IMG/VR virus record: IMGVR_UViG_3300020183_000104
Coordinates: 1-53,158 of that record
DNA: 53,158 bases
Origin: a virus
Reading direction: 5' to 3' (one strand)
Numbering within the stretch: the stretch's first letter is position 1; every line of letters starts with the position of its first letter. The notes beneath the pieces are model-generated. The model was not told the DNA's origin. It did not search any database and worked only from the letters and a program-made list of their open reading frames with translations. Made by a program: the position numbers and the translations under genes. Below, one piece after another: positions 24,935 to 32,313 of this stretch.

Positions 24935-26034
24935 AGAAAATCGATTTGGTTATTGACCTTCAATTCGGCAGCACGGGTAAGGGGTTGATCGTCGGTACTC
25001 TTTCTACCTACGAGGGGTACGACACGGTGATTACCGCATGGGCACCAAACGCGGGGCATACGTTCATTGATGCCCGGGGGCGAAAGTTCGTACATACGCA
25101 TCTGGCCAACGGCATCGTGGCCCCCTACCTTCGTAGGGTACTGTTGGGTCCAGGCTCGGTCATCAATCCGGCGCAGCTCCTGGCCGAGATCGAGCAGTGC
25201 AAGGATATAATTGAAGAGAAGCGAATCAAGATCATGATTCACCCGCATGCAGCGGTGGTGACTGATGAACACTTGGAGGAGGAGGCGCAAAGCATGACGG
25301 CGATCGGCTCGACCAAGAAGGGCGTGGGCGCGGCGATGATCTCTCGAATCCGTCGGCAGCCAAACAAACCGGCCGTCGCGAAGGACTTCTTTGAACTCAT
25401 GGATCTGGTGTGCACCACCGAGCAGTACACGCGAGCGGTACACGATTCGACTCATATTCTAATCGAGGGTGCACAGGGCGTTGGGCTCTCTATGTACCAC
25501 GGTTTTTACCCCTACACGACCTCGCGGGACGTCAGCACCTTTCAAATCCTGGCCGATTGTGGAATTCCGGCGACGATCTTCAATCAGGCTTCCTGTCGTG
25601 TGGTCGGCACCGCGCGGACCTACCCGATCCGGGTAGCAAATCGATTCGATTCGGACGGGCGGCAGGTGGGCTTCAGTGGGCCGGGACACCTGGACCAGAC
25701 CGAGATCTCGTTCGAGCAGATCGGTCAGCCGACCGAACTCACCACGGTGACCAAGCTTCCCAGGCGCATTTTTACATTCAGTCGGCAGCAGATCCTTGGG
25801 GCGATCGACCTTTCTGGCGCGAGCGAGGTGTTTTTGAATTTCGTGAATTACGTGCAGGACGAGCAGTACCTGCTATCGATCGTGAACGCGATCGAGGAGG
25901 CCGGGGCTAGAATTAAATGGTTGGGTCTAGGTCCAGATATCCTCTCGGTGGTGCTGCTGTCCGAGGGTGAGAACTACACGGCGCGGCGCAAAGAGATCGT
26001 GTCCAAGTGGCAGCGTTACCAATTTCGTAATTAA
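24931..26034 (+). CDS. purZ: PurZ, N6-succino-2-amino-2'-deoxyadenylate synthase
   Basis: 367 aa, shorter than cellular PurA (about 430). It belongs to the adenylosuccinate synthetase family: P-loop QFGSTGKG (residues 11-18), PNAGHTF (His43), AIGSTKKGVGAA, IEGAQGVGLSMYHGFYPYTT and ARTYPIRVANR. In PurA the first loop reads GDEGKGK, with Asp13 as catalytic base. Here Ser14 takes that place, the established mark of phage PurZ, which accepts dGMP instead of IMP. The product dSMP is cleaved by host PurB to 2-aminoadenine nucleotide. No phage purB is present. It is coupled to the polymerase (ATGA overlap) and followed by mazZ and datZ, so the whole cassette is intact. Confidence 0.95.
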   Translation: MKKIDLVIDLQFGSTGKGLIVGTLSTYEGYDTVITAWAPNAGHTFIDARGRKFVHTHLANGIVAPYLRRVLLGPGSVINPAQLLAEIEQCKDIIEEKRIKIMIHPHAAVVTDEHLEEEAQSMTAIGSTKKGVGAAMISRIRRQPNKPAVAKDFFELMDLVCTTEQYTRAVHDSTHILIEGAQGVGLSMYHGFYPYTTSRDVSTFQILADCGIPATIFNQASCRVVGTARTYPIRVANRFDSDGRQVGFSGPGHLDQTEISFEQIGQPTELTTVTKLPRRIFTFSRQQILGAIDLSGASEVFLNFVNYVQDEQYLLSIVNAIEEAGARIKWLGLGPDILSVVLLSEGENYTARRKEIVSKWQRYQFRN

Positions 26035-26049
26035 GTAGGAGCTTAAAAG

Positions 26050-26568
26050 ATGGCGAGTGAATTCATAATGAACTCGTTGCTTCACACCAACGAGAAAAAC
26101 CCCCTTCCTTGGTCTATCCACCCGGATACCGACTTGGTGGTGGTGGATGCGAACGGTGCGGCGGTCGCGAACTTTGAGGTAAGGCACCAACACAAGGGTG
26201 TACTCGCGAATTGCGAGAAGAATGCAGACTTGGCTGTGCGATCCGTTAACGCATTTGCCAAGCGCGGAGGGGCAGATATCCGGCGGCTGCAGCAGGTGGT
26301 CACCACTTGGGCGGACGAAGTGTTCCCGCATAGAAAGACACCCGACATTTTGCTTAAGCTCTACGAGGAGGTGGGTGAGTACGCCCGTGATCCGAAGGCG
26401 GCGGCAGAGTTCGCGGATATAATGATTTTGTTGCTCGATCTAGCGGCGATCAATGGCATCGATATTCAAAGGGCGGTTACCGAAAAAATGGCGTTGAACG
26501 TTGGACGTAAGTGGATCGTGGACTCTCAAACCCGTATTATGAGGCATACATATGATGAAAACCCGTAA
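26050..26568 (+). CDS. mazZ: MazZ, MazG-like (d)NTP pyrophosphohydrolase with extra N-terminal domain
   Basis: 172 aa. The C-terminal part (about 75-155) is MazG-like: KLYEEVGEYARDPKAAAEF with metal-binding Glu106, Glu107, Glu110, Glu120 and Asp123 (ExxE and ExxD pattern), then ADIMILLLDLAAINGIDI and KMALNVGRKW. In Z phages MazZ converts dGTP to dGMP, the PurZ substrate. The first 70 residues (PWSIHPDTDLVVVDANGAAV and NADLAVRSVNAFAKRG) resemble a small domain common in phage proteins, so this looks like a fusion. It lies 15 bp after purZ with an AGGAG site and overlaps the next gene by 17 nt. Assignment rests on family plus context. Confidence 0.85.
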   Translation: MASEFIMNSLLHTNEKNPLPWSIHPDTDLVVVDANGAAVANFEVRHQHKGVLANCEKNADLAVRSVNAFAKRGGADIRRLQQVVTTWADEVFPHRKTPDILLKLYEEVGEYARDPKAAAEFADIMILLLDLAAINGIDIQRAVTEKMALNVGRKWIVDSQTRIMRHTYDENP

Positions 26569-26767
26569 TCAAGTATTCGAGATCTGGTACACGCGTCGGT
26601 TTGGCGAGTTACTAGGCGAACAGGACTCGCACACCAGAGAGTTCGTGCGGGAGATATGGAATCAGGCGCTCAGTCGTGCCGTGGATCACTTCGAGTTCGA
26701 GAATTTCGAACCTCTTGAAAGTGGACAGATCATCGACCGGCTTGAGCGTCTTAAAGCGATAAGGTAA
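26552..26767 (+). CDS. small hypothetical protein inside the Z cassette
   Basis: 71 aa (69-70 aa if the ATG at 26555 is used). It is helical and charged, with no zinc or TM motifs (EIWYTRRFGELLGEQDSHTR; LESGQIIDRLERLKAI). It overlaps the mazZ 3' end and ends 5 bp before datZ. Because it is embedded between two Z genes, it deserves attention as a possible cofactor or regulator, but the sequence gives no function. Confidence 0.6.
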   Translation: MMKTRNQVFEIWYTRRFGELLGEQDSHTREFVREIWNQALSRAVDHFEFENFEPLESGQIIDRLERLKAIR

Positions 26768-26772
26768 TCAGG

Positions 26773-27321
26773 ATGAGTTTTTCTCTAGCTGAACAGCTCC
26801 GTGCTTCGCACGTTAAACGGTGGCAGATCGTCAACGTTTCGCGCACCCAGAATCTCGCGGAGCATCATTTTAACGTCACCCTCATTGTCGGTCAACTCGC
26901 TCGACACTGCAGGGACAAGCGGCTGCTCGACCCCCAGTACGCGTTGAGGCTCATGTACTGGTCGCTCTCGCACGATATGGTCGAGGTTCGTACTGGGGAC
27001 ACCCCGACGCCCTACAAGCGGGTGTTAGAGCAGGTGGGTGGGCCGGACATTATCGACAAGTCCGAGGAGGTCGTGGATCCCGAGTACATTGCCGACAAGC
27101 GTCGGATCGCTGGGACGCCCATCGAAATGTATGTGGAGATCGCGGATTTGATCGAGGCGATTTGGTTCCTGAGTGACCATGGAATTGGCAAGAGCGCAGT
27201 CGCCGTCCGGGCGGGGCTCGAAGCGTCGCTCGACCGATGTGTGCAGAAGTGGCGTGGGGTTTTTAGGGAATTGGATATTGATTTCGCGGTGTGCCGCGTA
27301 AGTGAGGAGATCGGAATATGA
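26773..27321 (+). CDS. datZ: DatZ, HD-domain dATP triphosphohydrolase
   Basis: 182 aa, close to the 175 aa of the S-2L protein. HD-superfamily, YfbR-like: KRWQIVNVSRTQNLAEHHFN (His31/32), YWSLSHDMVEVRTGDTPTPY (His67-Asp68, then the GD-TPTP loop) and a second metal-site Asp in VEIADLIEA. YfbR itself reads HD-SEVLTGDLPTPVK, so the fold is secure. In Z-genome phages DatZ removes dATP so that adenine does not enter the new DNA. Here it is the last enzyme of the cassette. A general 5'-nucleotidase is the alternative, but the purZ-mazZ neighbours make DatZ far more likely. Confidence 0.9.
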   Translation: MSFSLAEQLRASHVKRWQIVNVSRTQNLAEHHFNVTLIVGQLARHCRDKRLLDPQYALRLMYWSLSHDMVEVRTGDTPTPYKRVLEQVGGPDIIDKSEEVVDPEYIADKRRIAGTPIEMYVEIADLIEAIWFLSDHGIGKSAVAVRAGLEASLDRCVQKWRGVFRELDIDFAVCRVSEEIGI

Positions 27322-27518
27322 AATGCGTTAAATGTGGCGGTATCACCCAGGTCACGACCGTGTACCAAAACGCGAATGGTGGAACGCGTCGCCGCAGGGC
27401 ATGCACGGTCTGTCAATTCCGATTCACCACGCGCGAGTATCCGTCGATCACGGATCCGAAGCTCAAAGAGTACTATTTGGAGACAGATGTTGACACAGAT
27501 ACCCCGCCCGTGATATAA
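27318..27518 (+). CDS. NrdR-like zinc ribbon protein, no ATP-cone
   Basis: 66 aa. The first 40 residues copy the N-terminal zinc ribbon of NrdR, the repressor of ribonucleotide reductase genes: CVKC (Cys3, Cys6), basic RRRR at 24-27, CTVC (Cys29, Cys32), then FRFTTRE. The ATP-cone domain that senses dATP in NrdR is absent; only about 25 residues of acidic tail follow. It overlaps datZ by 4 nt. It could bind NrdR boxes of the host and alter the dNTP supply, or regulate phage genes. No nrd genes are in the window. Confidence 0.82.
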   Translation: MKCVKCGGITQVTTVYQNANGGTRRRRACTVCQFRFTTREYPSITDPKLKEYYLETDVDTDTPPVI

Positions 27519-27519
27519 T
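27490..27519 (+). promoter_or_regulatory. sigma70 promoter of the HDAC-like gene
   Basis: -35 TTGACA 27490-27495, 18-bp spacer, TATAAT 27514-27519 with TG extension. It lies inside the 3' end of the zinc ribbon gene, 29 bp before the next ATG. The AUAGAGGA element is at about 27536. Confidence 0.85.
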
Positions 27520-27548
27520 TCGGGTCTTAACACACATAGAGGAACTTA

Positions 27549-28379
27549 ATGACCCCGATTTTTTACAATCTCCACCAGTCCTGCGACTTCGACTTTCCGT
27601 CTTATCGCAAGATCCCGATGTTCGTGCGACAGGCCGCGCGATCACTGGTTACCGATTTCGAGCCGCTTAAAGACGTCGATTTGATCACCGCGCATTCGGT
27701 TGAGTACGTGGTAAACGTGTTCTTGGGGAAGATTTCTAACGGATTCAGAAACACCGACTCGACGCTCAACGAGACACTCAGGTACACGAACGCGAACTTC
27801 TTGGCTGCAACTCGGCACGTGAGCGAGAAGAAAACGGAGGTCGCATGCTCAGCGACCCAGGGCTTCCACCACGCAGGGTTCGATTTCGGAGGAGGGTACT
27901 GCACGTTCAACGGGTTAATGATCGCGGCGCTCAGCGATGGAGTGATCAAACCGGCGCTTATTCTCGACGGTGACGGCCACTACGGGGATGGGACGGACGA
28001 CATCATCGAGGCGCTGGCTATGCGCGACCGAGTGCGGCACGTGACGAATCTTGATATGCAATCATTCGTCTCGCGCTACAAGCCGAACGCTTGTAACTGG
28101 GAAGTGTGGGCCTCCGGCTTGATTTCGTCGTCGAAGCCTAGTATAATAATGTACCAAGCCGGCGCTGACGCATGGATCGAGGATCCTTATGGTGCGGGGT
28201 ACCTCACTCTTGAGGGTCTGCGGAATCGTGACCTCGGGATCTTTCGCGCAGCCAGGAAGTCCAAGATCCCTCTCGTGTGGAATCTCGCCGGTGGATACTG
28301 CAAAGATGTTCAGCGCACGGTAGACGTGCATATTCAGACACTCAAAGCCAGCGACGAGGTGTACTATGGCGGGACCTAG
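27549..28379 (+). CDS. HDAC / acetylpolyamine amidohydrolase family enzyme
   Basis: 276 aa, shorter than the usual 300-380. All residues of the HDAC-type zinc site are present by comparison with HDAC8: catalytic His107-His108 in GFHHAG, the Tyr-Cys loop GGGYCTFNGLMIAAL, zinc ligands Asp142 and His144 in ILDGDGHYGDGTDD, zinc ligand Asp207 in MYQAGADAWIEDP, and the active-site Tyr250 in NLAGGY. The first 50 residues keep the HSVEYV motif. Family members remove acyl groups from lysine or polyamines. It has its own promoter and follows the Z cassette directly. The substrate is unknown: polyamine, host protein and modified base intermediate are all open. It overlaps the next gene by 14 nt. Confidence 0.85.
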   Translation: MTPIFYNLHQSCDFDFPSYRKIPMFVRQAARSLVTDFEPLKDVDLITAHSVEYVVNVFLGKISNGFRNTDSTLNETLRYTNANFLAATRHVSEKKTEVACSATQGFHHAGFDFGGGYCTFNGLMIAALSDGVIKPALILDGDGHYGDGTDDIIEALAMRDRVRHVTNLDMQSFVSRYKPNACNWEVWASGLISSSKPSIIMYQAGADAWIEDPYGAGYLTLEGLRNRDLGIFRAARKSKIPLVWNLAGGYCKDVQRTVDVHIQTLKASDEVYYGGT

Positions 28380-30264
28380 GAAAGCACTCACATTCTTGGA
28401 CCTTATGGGTCATGCCGGAGCGGGAACCCGAGAGTTGGCAAATATCCCGGGGGCGAAACGCATCCCGGAATCTTTCGCCAGAGCGCAGAAAGGGATGGTT
28501 CCCGCCGAGGTTATTGAGCAGTACAACAAGGATGAGATGTTCGGGAAGGACAAGAAGACGGGTGTAGCGAGGCAATTGGTCCAGTTGCCAAGCGCTAAAG
28601 CTCCCGCGTTGTTGGTGAGCGACCGGGCGCGCATGACACAAGGAAAACTGCCGCTGCACTCGAGCATAACGCAACAGGTGATAAACCCATTGGACCCCTA
28701 CAACCCGTTGTCTGAATTTTCGGCAACCCCGGGTTTCGTCACACCTCCTGCTGAGGAGCTTTACCGCCGGATGCACGATCGTGCCGAGAATGCACAACGG
28801 GCGAAAATCGTTCCGGATGATGTCGGTGTGTATGATATTGGGTCGTTGAATGCTGGTCGGTTGGGGAAGGAGGGGTTCGGTGCTATGCAGTATGCGGCAC
28901 TCTACGACCAACTTCGTGCCGCAGGAGCTTTTTCAGGTCCGACGGGCCTCACCGATATCAACGAATTACGCAGGCTGGGTAACGTGATGTCCTACGGTCT
29001 TCGGCATGGTGACTACGAGAACATCGCCCCGGTTATAAGCTTTATGAATAGATCGCCCCAATTATTTCACCGCGCGGAATATGCGGACTGGTTGGCTCGC
29101 CCCTTGATGGACATCTTGCAGCAGGGTAAAGGCGATCCGATTTTCGACGCAGCGGTGGCGTTGGAACCCGTGGACTTGGCGAACATGACACCGGACCAGA
29201 TCACCGGGGTGTTGGGTCTAAAAGAAGCGCAGTTGACTCGCGCCGCAGGTCCGGTAAGTGAACCGGGCATGCTCGAGGCGGCGGATCTTGGTCTGCTTCG
29301 CCACTTAGCGGTCCCTGCTCTTAAAAATCCTAGTGCCGGAAAAATAGCGAGGGGTATCGGTCCCAACACCCTGGGCCGTGCGGCAACGGTGGAGCAGTTA
29401 ATTGAGAAGATCCTCGCGGGTCGCACCGGAGAGGAAGCGGCGGAGGAGATTATGGATCAATCAAAGCGTCGCGGGATGAATTTAGAGGAAGGGTTTAAGG
29501 GTAGGTACAAAGGTGGTGGTTCGGTCGCTTCCTTTTCCGGTGGTGGTGGAGTAAAAAAGAATGTGGCTGAAATGGCTGCGGAACTTGCTACTAAAGGTAC
29601 CAAGACTCCGGATATGTCCAGGCGTAAATTTATGTCTCTAGGCAATGTTTTCAATTCTCCGACCTCGACGCTTAATCTACCGGTGACTGCCACCGAAGCG
29701 GCGAAGATGTCGCAAGATCCGGCGTTATCGGCTATCGAGAAAATAGCGGAGGCTCCCGTCTCCAGACGGCAGGTACTCAAGGGTGCTTTGGCGCAGGGTG
29801 CGCAACGAGTGCTACCTGAGATTTCGCCTACTAGTGCTCTATCACGTGCTATTGATGCGGCCACTGGTGCACCACAAACAGCAAGCACCATCCCGGGTCT
29901 TGTGGCTCAGGGTTTAAACATGAAGCTTAAAGGGCAAGAATTGGTCGACTTTGTAACTCGCTCGATGCCACCGAGCGACGTTCATACTCCAAAATCGCTA
30001 AAGTTTACGACGGAACTCCTAGCTTCTAACATCAAAAAGCCTGAACCCTATATCGACATGTACTATGATTATGACCCTTCTTCGATTCGTTTACAAATCC
30101 TCACCGATCAGTTGTTTCCTGAGGCTAAGAGGCCACCAAGCGGAATGGGTTTGCGACCGACGTTGCGCGAGATTCAAGAATATAATCCTAAAGCATACGA
30201 TAAGCTCGTAAAATCAGCGACTACACTCAGGGATCAAATCGCCAAGGATCTCGAAGATGACTAA
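28366..30264 (+). CDS. large protein sharing a C-terminal domain with the 39795-41045 gene
   Basis: 632 aa, no enzyme motif. The N-terminal 370 residues are helical and unassigned (KGMVPAEVIEQYNKDEMFGK; FVTPPAEELYRRMHDRAENA). A Gly linker (GGGSVASFSGGGGVKK) leads to a C-terminal domain that matches residues about 180-416 of the protein at 39795-41045: MAxELxTKGxKTPDxSRRxF, then PVSRRQxLxGALAQ, then GLVAQGLxM and a basic/aspartate-rich end. The two SRR motifs look like twin-arginine motifs but are internal. The Gly-linker style is that of virion proteins here, so a virion component or packaged protein encoded in the early block is possible. It overlaps the HDAC-like gene. Confidence 0.7.
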   Translation: MAGPRKALTFLDLMGHAGAGTRELANIPGAKRIPESFARAQKGMVPAEVIEQYNKDEMFGKDKKTGVARQLVQLPSAKAPALLVSDRARMTQGKLPLHSSITQQVINPLDPYNPLSEFSATPGFVTPPAEELYRRMHDRAENAQRAKIVPDDVGVYDIGSLNAGRLGKEGFGAMQYAALYDQLRAAGAFSGPTGLTDINELRRLGNVMSYGLRHGDYENIAPVISFMNRSPQLFHRAEYADWLARPLMDILQQGKGDPIFDAAVALEPVDLANMTPDQITGVLGLKEAQLTRAAGPVSEPGMLEAADLGLLRHLAVPALKNPSAGKIARGIGPNTLGRAATVEQLIEKILAGRTGEEAAEEIMDQSKRRGMNLEEGFKGRYKGGGSVASFSGGGGVKKNVAEMAAELATKGTKTPDMSRRKFMSLGNVFNSPTSTLNLPVTATEAAKMSQDPALSAIEKIAEAPVSRRQVLKGALAQGAQRVLPEISPTSALSRAIDAATGAPQTASTIPGLVAQGLNMKLKGQELVDFVTRSMPPSDVHTPKSLKFTTELLASNIKKPEPYIDMYYDYDPSSIRLQILTDQLFPEAKRPPSGMGLRPTLREIQEYNPKAYDKLVKSATTLRDQIAKDLEDD

Positions 30265-30283
30265 CCAAGGAGAATGATAGATT

Positions 30284-30568
30284 ATGAATGTTTATCTCAA
30301 TGCAATACTCGAGGAGCGCGGCTCCGAATATGGCGATTTCACCGCACAGGCGCAGATCTCCCAGGCGCTGCAGGACATAGCTAGGGCCGGGTGCAGCTAC
30401 ACCTCGACGGAATCCTACCAGAGGGAGGCACTCGCAATGATTTTACACAAAATCTCTAGGATCGTTAATGGAAACACACGGAACGTTGACTCATGGGCGG
30501 ATATCGCCGGATATGCCACACTCGTTGCAAACCGACTACAAAAGGGAGGGGGGATTGACAGATTGTAG
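30284..30568 (+). CDS. DUF6378-like phage protein
   Basis: 94 aa. The pattern ILEERGSEYGDFTAQAQISQ, QREALAMILHKISRIVNG and VDSWADIAGYATLVANRL is that of a small helical phage family listed, from memory, as DUF6378. Its order of conserved acidic residues is reminiscent of MazG-like helical folds, but metal-binding motifs are not clear. A strong AAGGAG site precedes the ATG. Its 3' end overlaps the -35 box of the next promoter. Function unknown. Confidence 0.75.
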   Translation: MNVYLNAILEERGSEYGDFTAQAQISQALQDIARAGCSYTSTESYQREALAMILHKISRIVNGNTRNVDSWADIAGYATLVANRLQKGGGIDRL

Positions 30569-30583
30569 CACCCGTGTTATAAT
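30555..30583 (+). promoter_or_regulatory. sigma70 promoter
   Basis: TTGACA 30555-30560, 17-bp spacer, TATAAT 30578-30583, TG extension. Its sequence around the -10 (CCCGTGTTATAATAGAG) is nearly repeated in the promoters at 34591 and 35873. It drives the gene at 30619. Confidence 0.88.
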
Positions 30584-30618
30584 AGAGTCTCCAGTAAACA
30601 AACCGATAGAGGACGAAA

Positions 30619-30906
30619 ATGGCAAAGAAGACACCAGTAATCACCGAGCAGATGGTCGACGAATTGGCGCGGGTCCGCCAGCAGCTTGCCGAGCTTGTGG
30701 CGCGGGAGAAAGCGTTGAAGGAGAGCTTTCGCGAGGCGGGTGCAGCCGTCTACAGGGGCCGACAGTTCCAGGTCGAGATTACATTCTCATCCCAAAGTCG
30801 GTTAGACTCGCAAGCGGTGAAGGATGCTCTTGGGCCGAAGTGGATTGCCGAGCACCAGAAAGCGGTGGAACTAATGAATATCCGCTCGATGGTCCTGGTG
30901 CGATAA
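30619..30906 (+). CDS. small coiled-coil phage protein
   Basis: 95 aa. The N-terminal half is a coiled coil (MVDELARVRQQLAELVAREK). The C-terminal half is a small beta domain (RQFQVEITFSSQSRLDSQAV, AVELMNIRSMVLVR). The coiled-coil-plus-beta plan resembles the 20088-20531 protein. It has a strong own promoter and the ATAGAGGA ribosome element. No function is evident. Confidence 0.7.
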   Translation: MAKKTPVITEQMVDELARVRQQLAELVAREKALKESFREAGAAVYRGRQFQVEITFSSQSRLDSQAVKDALGPKWIAEHQKAVELMNIRSMVLVR

Positions 30907-30917
30907 AGCCCCGATAC

Positions 30918-31139
30918 GTGACGACGCGTAAGGGGGTCCGGATCGGGTACACGTATGTACCCCGTCCGGTTTACGATCAAAGCGGTGACATGGACCGGCT
31001 GCAAACCGCGTTGCTGCACCGCCGTACAGACGCCTGGGTTGGGGCGAAGGATCTCCTGGCCTACGCGATCGGGATAGCGGCGCTTCTTTCTTTATTTTGG
31101 GCCAAGGACCTTTATCAATGGGTAGACAGTCTAATTTAG
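30918..31139 (+). CDS. small membrane protein, GTG start (tentative)
   Basis: 73 aa if read from the GTG at 30918, which starts 11 bp after the previous stop; no clear ribosome site is seen. A later ATG at 30990 is possible. The C terminus has one hydrophobic segment (DLLAYAIGIAALLSLFWA). The same reading frame is open far upstream, but that part lies under the gene at 30619-30906 and is probably not translated. Kept because the TM segment fills otherwise empty space. Confidence 0.42.
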   Translation: MTTRKGVRIGYTYVPRPVYDQSGDMDRLQTALLHRRTDAWVGAKDLLAYAIGIAALLSLFWAKDLYQWVDSLI

Positions 31140-31189
31140 CCGACAATTCGACCTAAGGAGGAAAGTTTAAAGAAAACAACACTTTACTA

Positions 31190-31205
31190 CCGTTCGTCGG
31201 ACGAC
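31190..31205 (+). promoter_or_regulatory. 16-bp upstream operator-like palindrome, copy 1
   Basis: CCGTTCGTCGGACGAC, with inverted arms TCGTC-G-GACGA. The identical 16 bp occur at 35844-35859. Each copy lies 12-13 bp before the -35 box and 35-36 bp before the -10 of a strong early promoter, the usual place for an activator or repressor site. Confidence 0.6.
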
Positions 31206-31217
31206 TGGCCAGATCCA

Positions 31218-31246
31218 TTGACAAGTTGTCCCACTGGTATTATAAT
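31218..31246 (+). promoter_or_regulatory. sigma70 promoter of DUF932 gene
   Basis: TTGACA 31218-31223, 17-bp spacer, TATAAT 31241-31246. It lies in a 141-bp gap that also holds the palindrome at 31190 and an AAGGAGG sequence at 31155 with no ORF after it. The DUF932 ATG is 34 bp downstream. Confidence 0.88.
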
Positions 31247-31280
31247 AGAGGTTCATCAACCACAATAGAGGACAGTAAAA

Positions 31281-32255
31281 ATGGCACACGAACTCGATTT
31301 TTCAAATGGTCGCGCGAACATGGCCTACGTCGGTCGTACTCCTTGGCACGGGCTGGGACAAGAGCTTGACGCGAATGCGACGCTCGACACCTGGATCGAG
31401 CAGGCGGGGTTTGACTGGGAAGTCAAGAAAGGCGCGATTCAGTACGAGGTGCGCGACGAGGAAAATCACCCCGTCTGCGTGAACACGGTTCCAAACCGCT
31501 GGGTGCTTTATCGCTCAGACACCGGCAAACCGCTTTCGGTCATGTCCTCGAACTACAACATCACCCAGCCGCGCGACGTGATGGAGTTCTTCCGGAACCT
31601 GATCGATATCGGCGGGTTCAAGATGGAGACCGCCGGAATGCTCCGTGATGGTGCCACCTACTGGGCGCTCGCTCGGATTGACGATTCGTTCGACGTCGGT
31701 GGCGGCGACACGATCCGCCCCTACGTTCAGGTCGCGACCTCGTGCGACGGAACGTTGGCGAACGTCGCCCAGTTCACCTCGGTACGGACCGTATGCCAGA
31801 ACACGCTGAACGACGCGCTTCGCGAGTCCCAGGGCCAAGTCCGCATCCCGCATTCGACCAAGTTCAACGCAGAACGCGTGAAAGCGGACCTTGGGCTAAT
31901 CGGCGGGACTTGGGAGCGGTTCAAGAAAGATGCGGTCGAGCTTTCGAAGCGTACGGTGTCTAAGGCCGAGGCGACCAAGTATTTCCTCGACGTGCTCTAC
32001 CCCGACCAGGAAGAGGTCGACCTCGACGCGCATCGCCCGATGCTGGAACTCGTGACTTCGATTTACTTGAACGGCATCGGCCAGAACACCCGCACCGCGA
32101 AGGGTACGGCCTGGGGACTGGTGAATGCGATCACCCGGTTCACGGATCACGAGCGTAAGGCCACGAGCGCAGATACCCGGCTGCAGTCCGCTTGGTTCGG
32201 TGCAGGTGCCCGGATGAAACGAAATGCATTGACTGCGGCGCTCGCTCTGGTATAA
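31281..32255 (+). CDS. DUF932 protein
   Basis: 324 aa. The N terminus MAHELDFSNGRANMAYVGRT, followed by PWHGLGQELD and VPNRWVLYRSDTGKPLSVMS, is the signature of DUF932 (phage/plasmid-like protein family). The middle has VGGGDTIRPYVQVATSCDGT and FTSVRTVCQNTLNDAL, also typical. Family members occur in many phages and plasmids near replication genes; biochemical function is not established. It has a strong own promoter and is followed by two hairpin terminators, so it is probably a highly expressed single-gene unit. Confidence 0.92.
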   Translation: MAHELDFSNGRANMAYVGRTPWHGLGQELDANATLDTWIEQAGFDWEVKKGAIQYEVRDEENHPVCVNTVPNRWVLYRSDTGKPLSVMSSNYNITQPRDVMEFFRNLIDIGGFKMETAGMLRDGATYWALARIDDSFDVGGGDTIRPYVQVATSCDGTLANVAQFTSVRTVCQNTLNDALRESQGQVRIPHSTKFNAERVKADLGLIGGTWERFKKDAVELSKRTVSKAEATKYFLDVLYPDQEEVDLDAHRPMLELVTSIYLNGIGQNTRTAKGTAWGLVNAITRFTDHERKATSADTRLQSAWFGAGARMKRNALTAALALV

Positions 32256-32256
32256 T
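32229..32256 (+). promoter_or_regulatory. promoter directly before a terminator pair
   Basis: TTGACT 32229-32234, 16-bp spacer, TATAAT 32251-32256, TGG extension, inside the end of the DUF932 gene. Transcription would begin at about 32263, exactly where the first terminator stem starts. It could feed the gene at 32375 through two hairpins, or yield a short RNA. Confidence 0.55.
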
Positions 32257-32263
32257 GTCAAGT

Positions 32264-32296
32264 GCGGACCTCTTCTCGGTCCGCTTTTCCTGTTTT
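32264..32296 (+). terminator. intrinsic terminator 1 after DUF932
   Basis: Stem GCGGACC / GGTCCGC around loop TCTTCTC, followed by TTTTCCTGTTTT. It lies 9 bp after the DUF932 stop. Confidence 0.82.
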
Positions 32297-32313
32297 AAGG
32301 GTTAAGGACGCTT

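Noticed and set aside
24931-26034. Ordinary host-type PurA acquired by the phage
   Set aside because: Ser replaces the catalytic Asp in the first loop, the protein is shorter, and the neighbours are MazZ and DatZ, all pointing to PurZ.
30468-30917. Upstream extension of the small TM protein frame
   Set aside because: The extension runs under the supported genes at 30284 and 30619 and has no ribosome site; only the part from the GTG at 30918 was kept as tentative.
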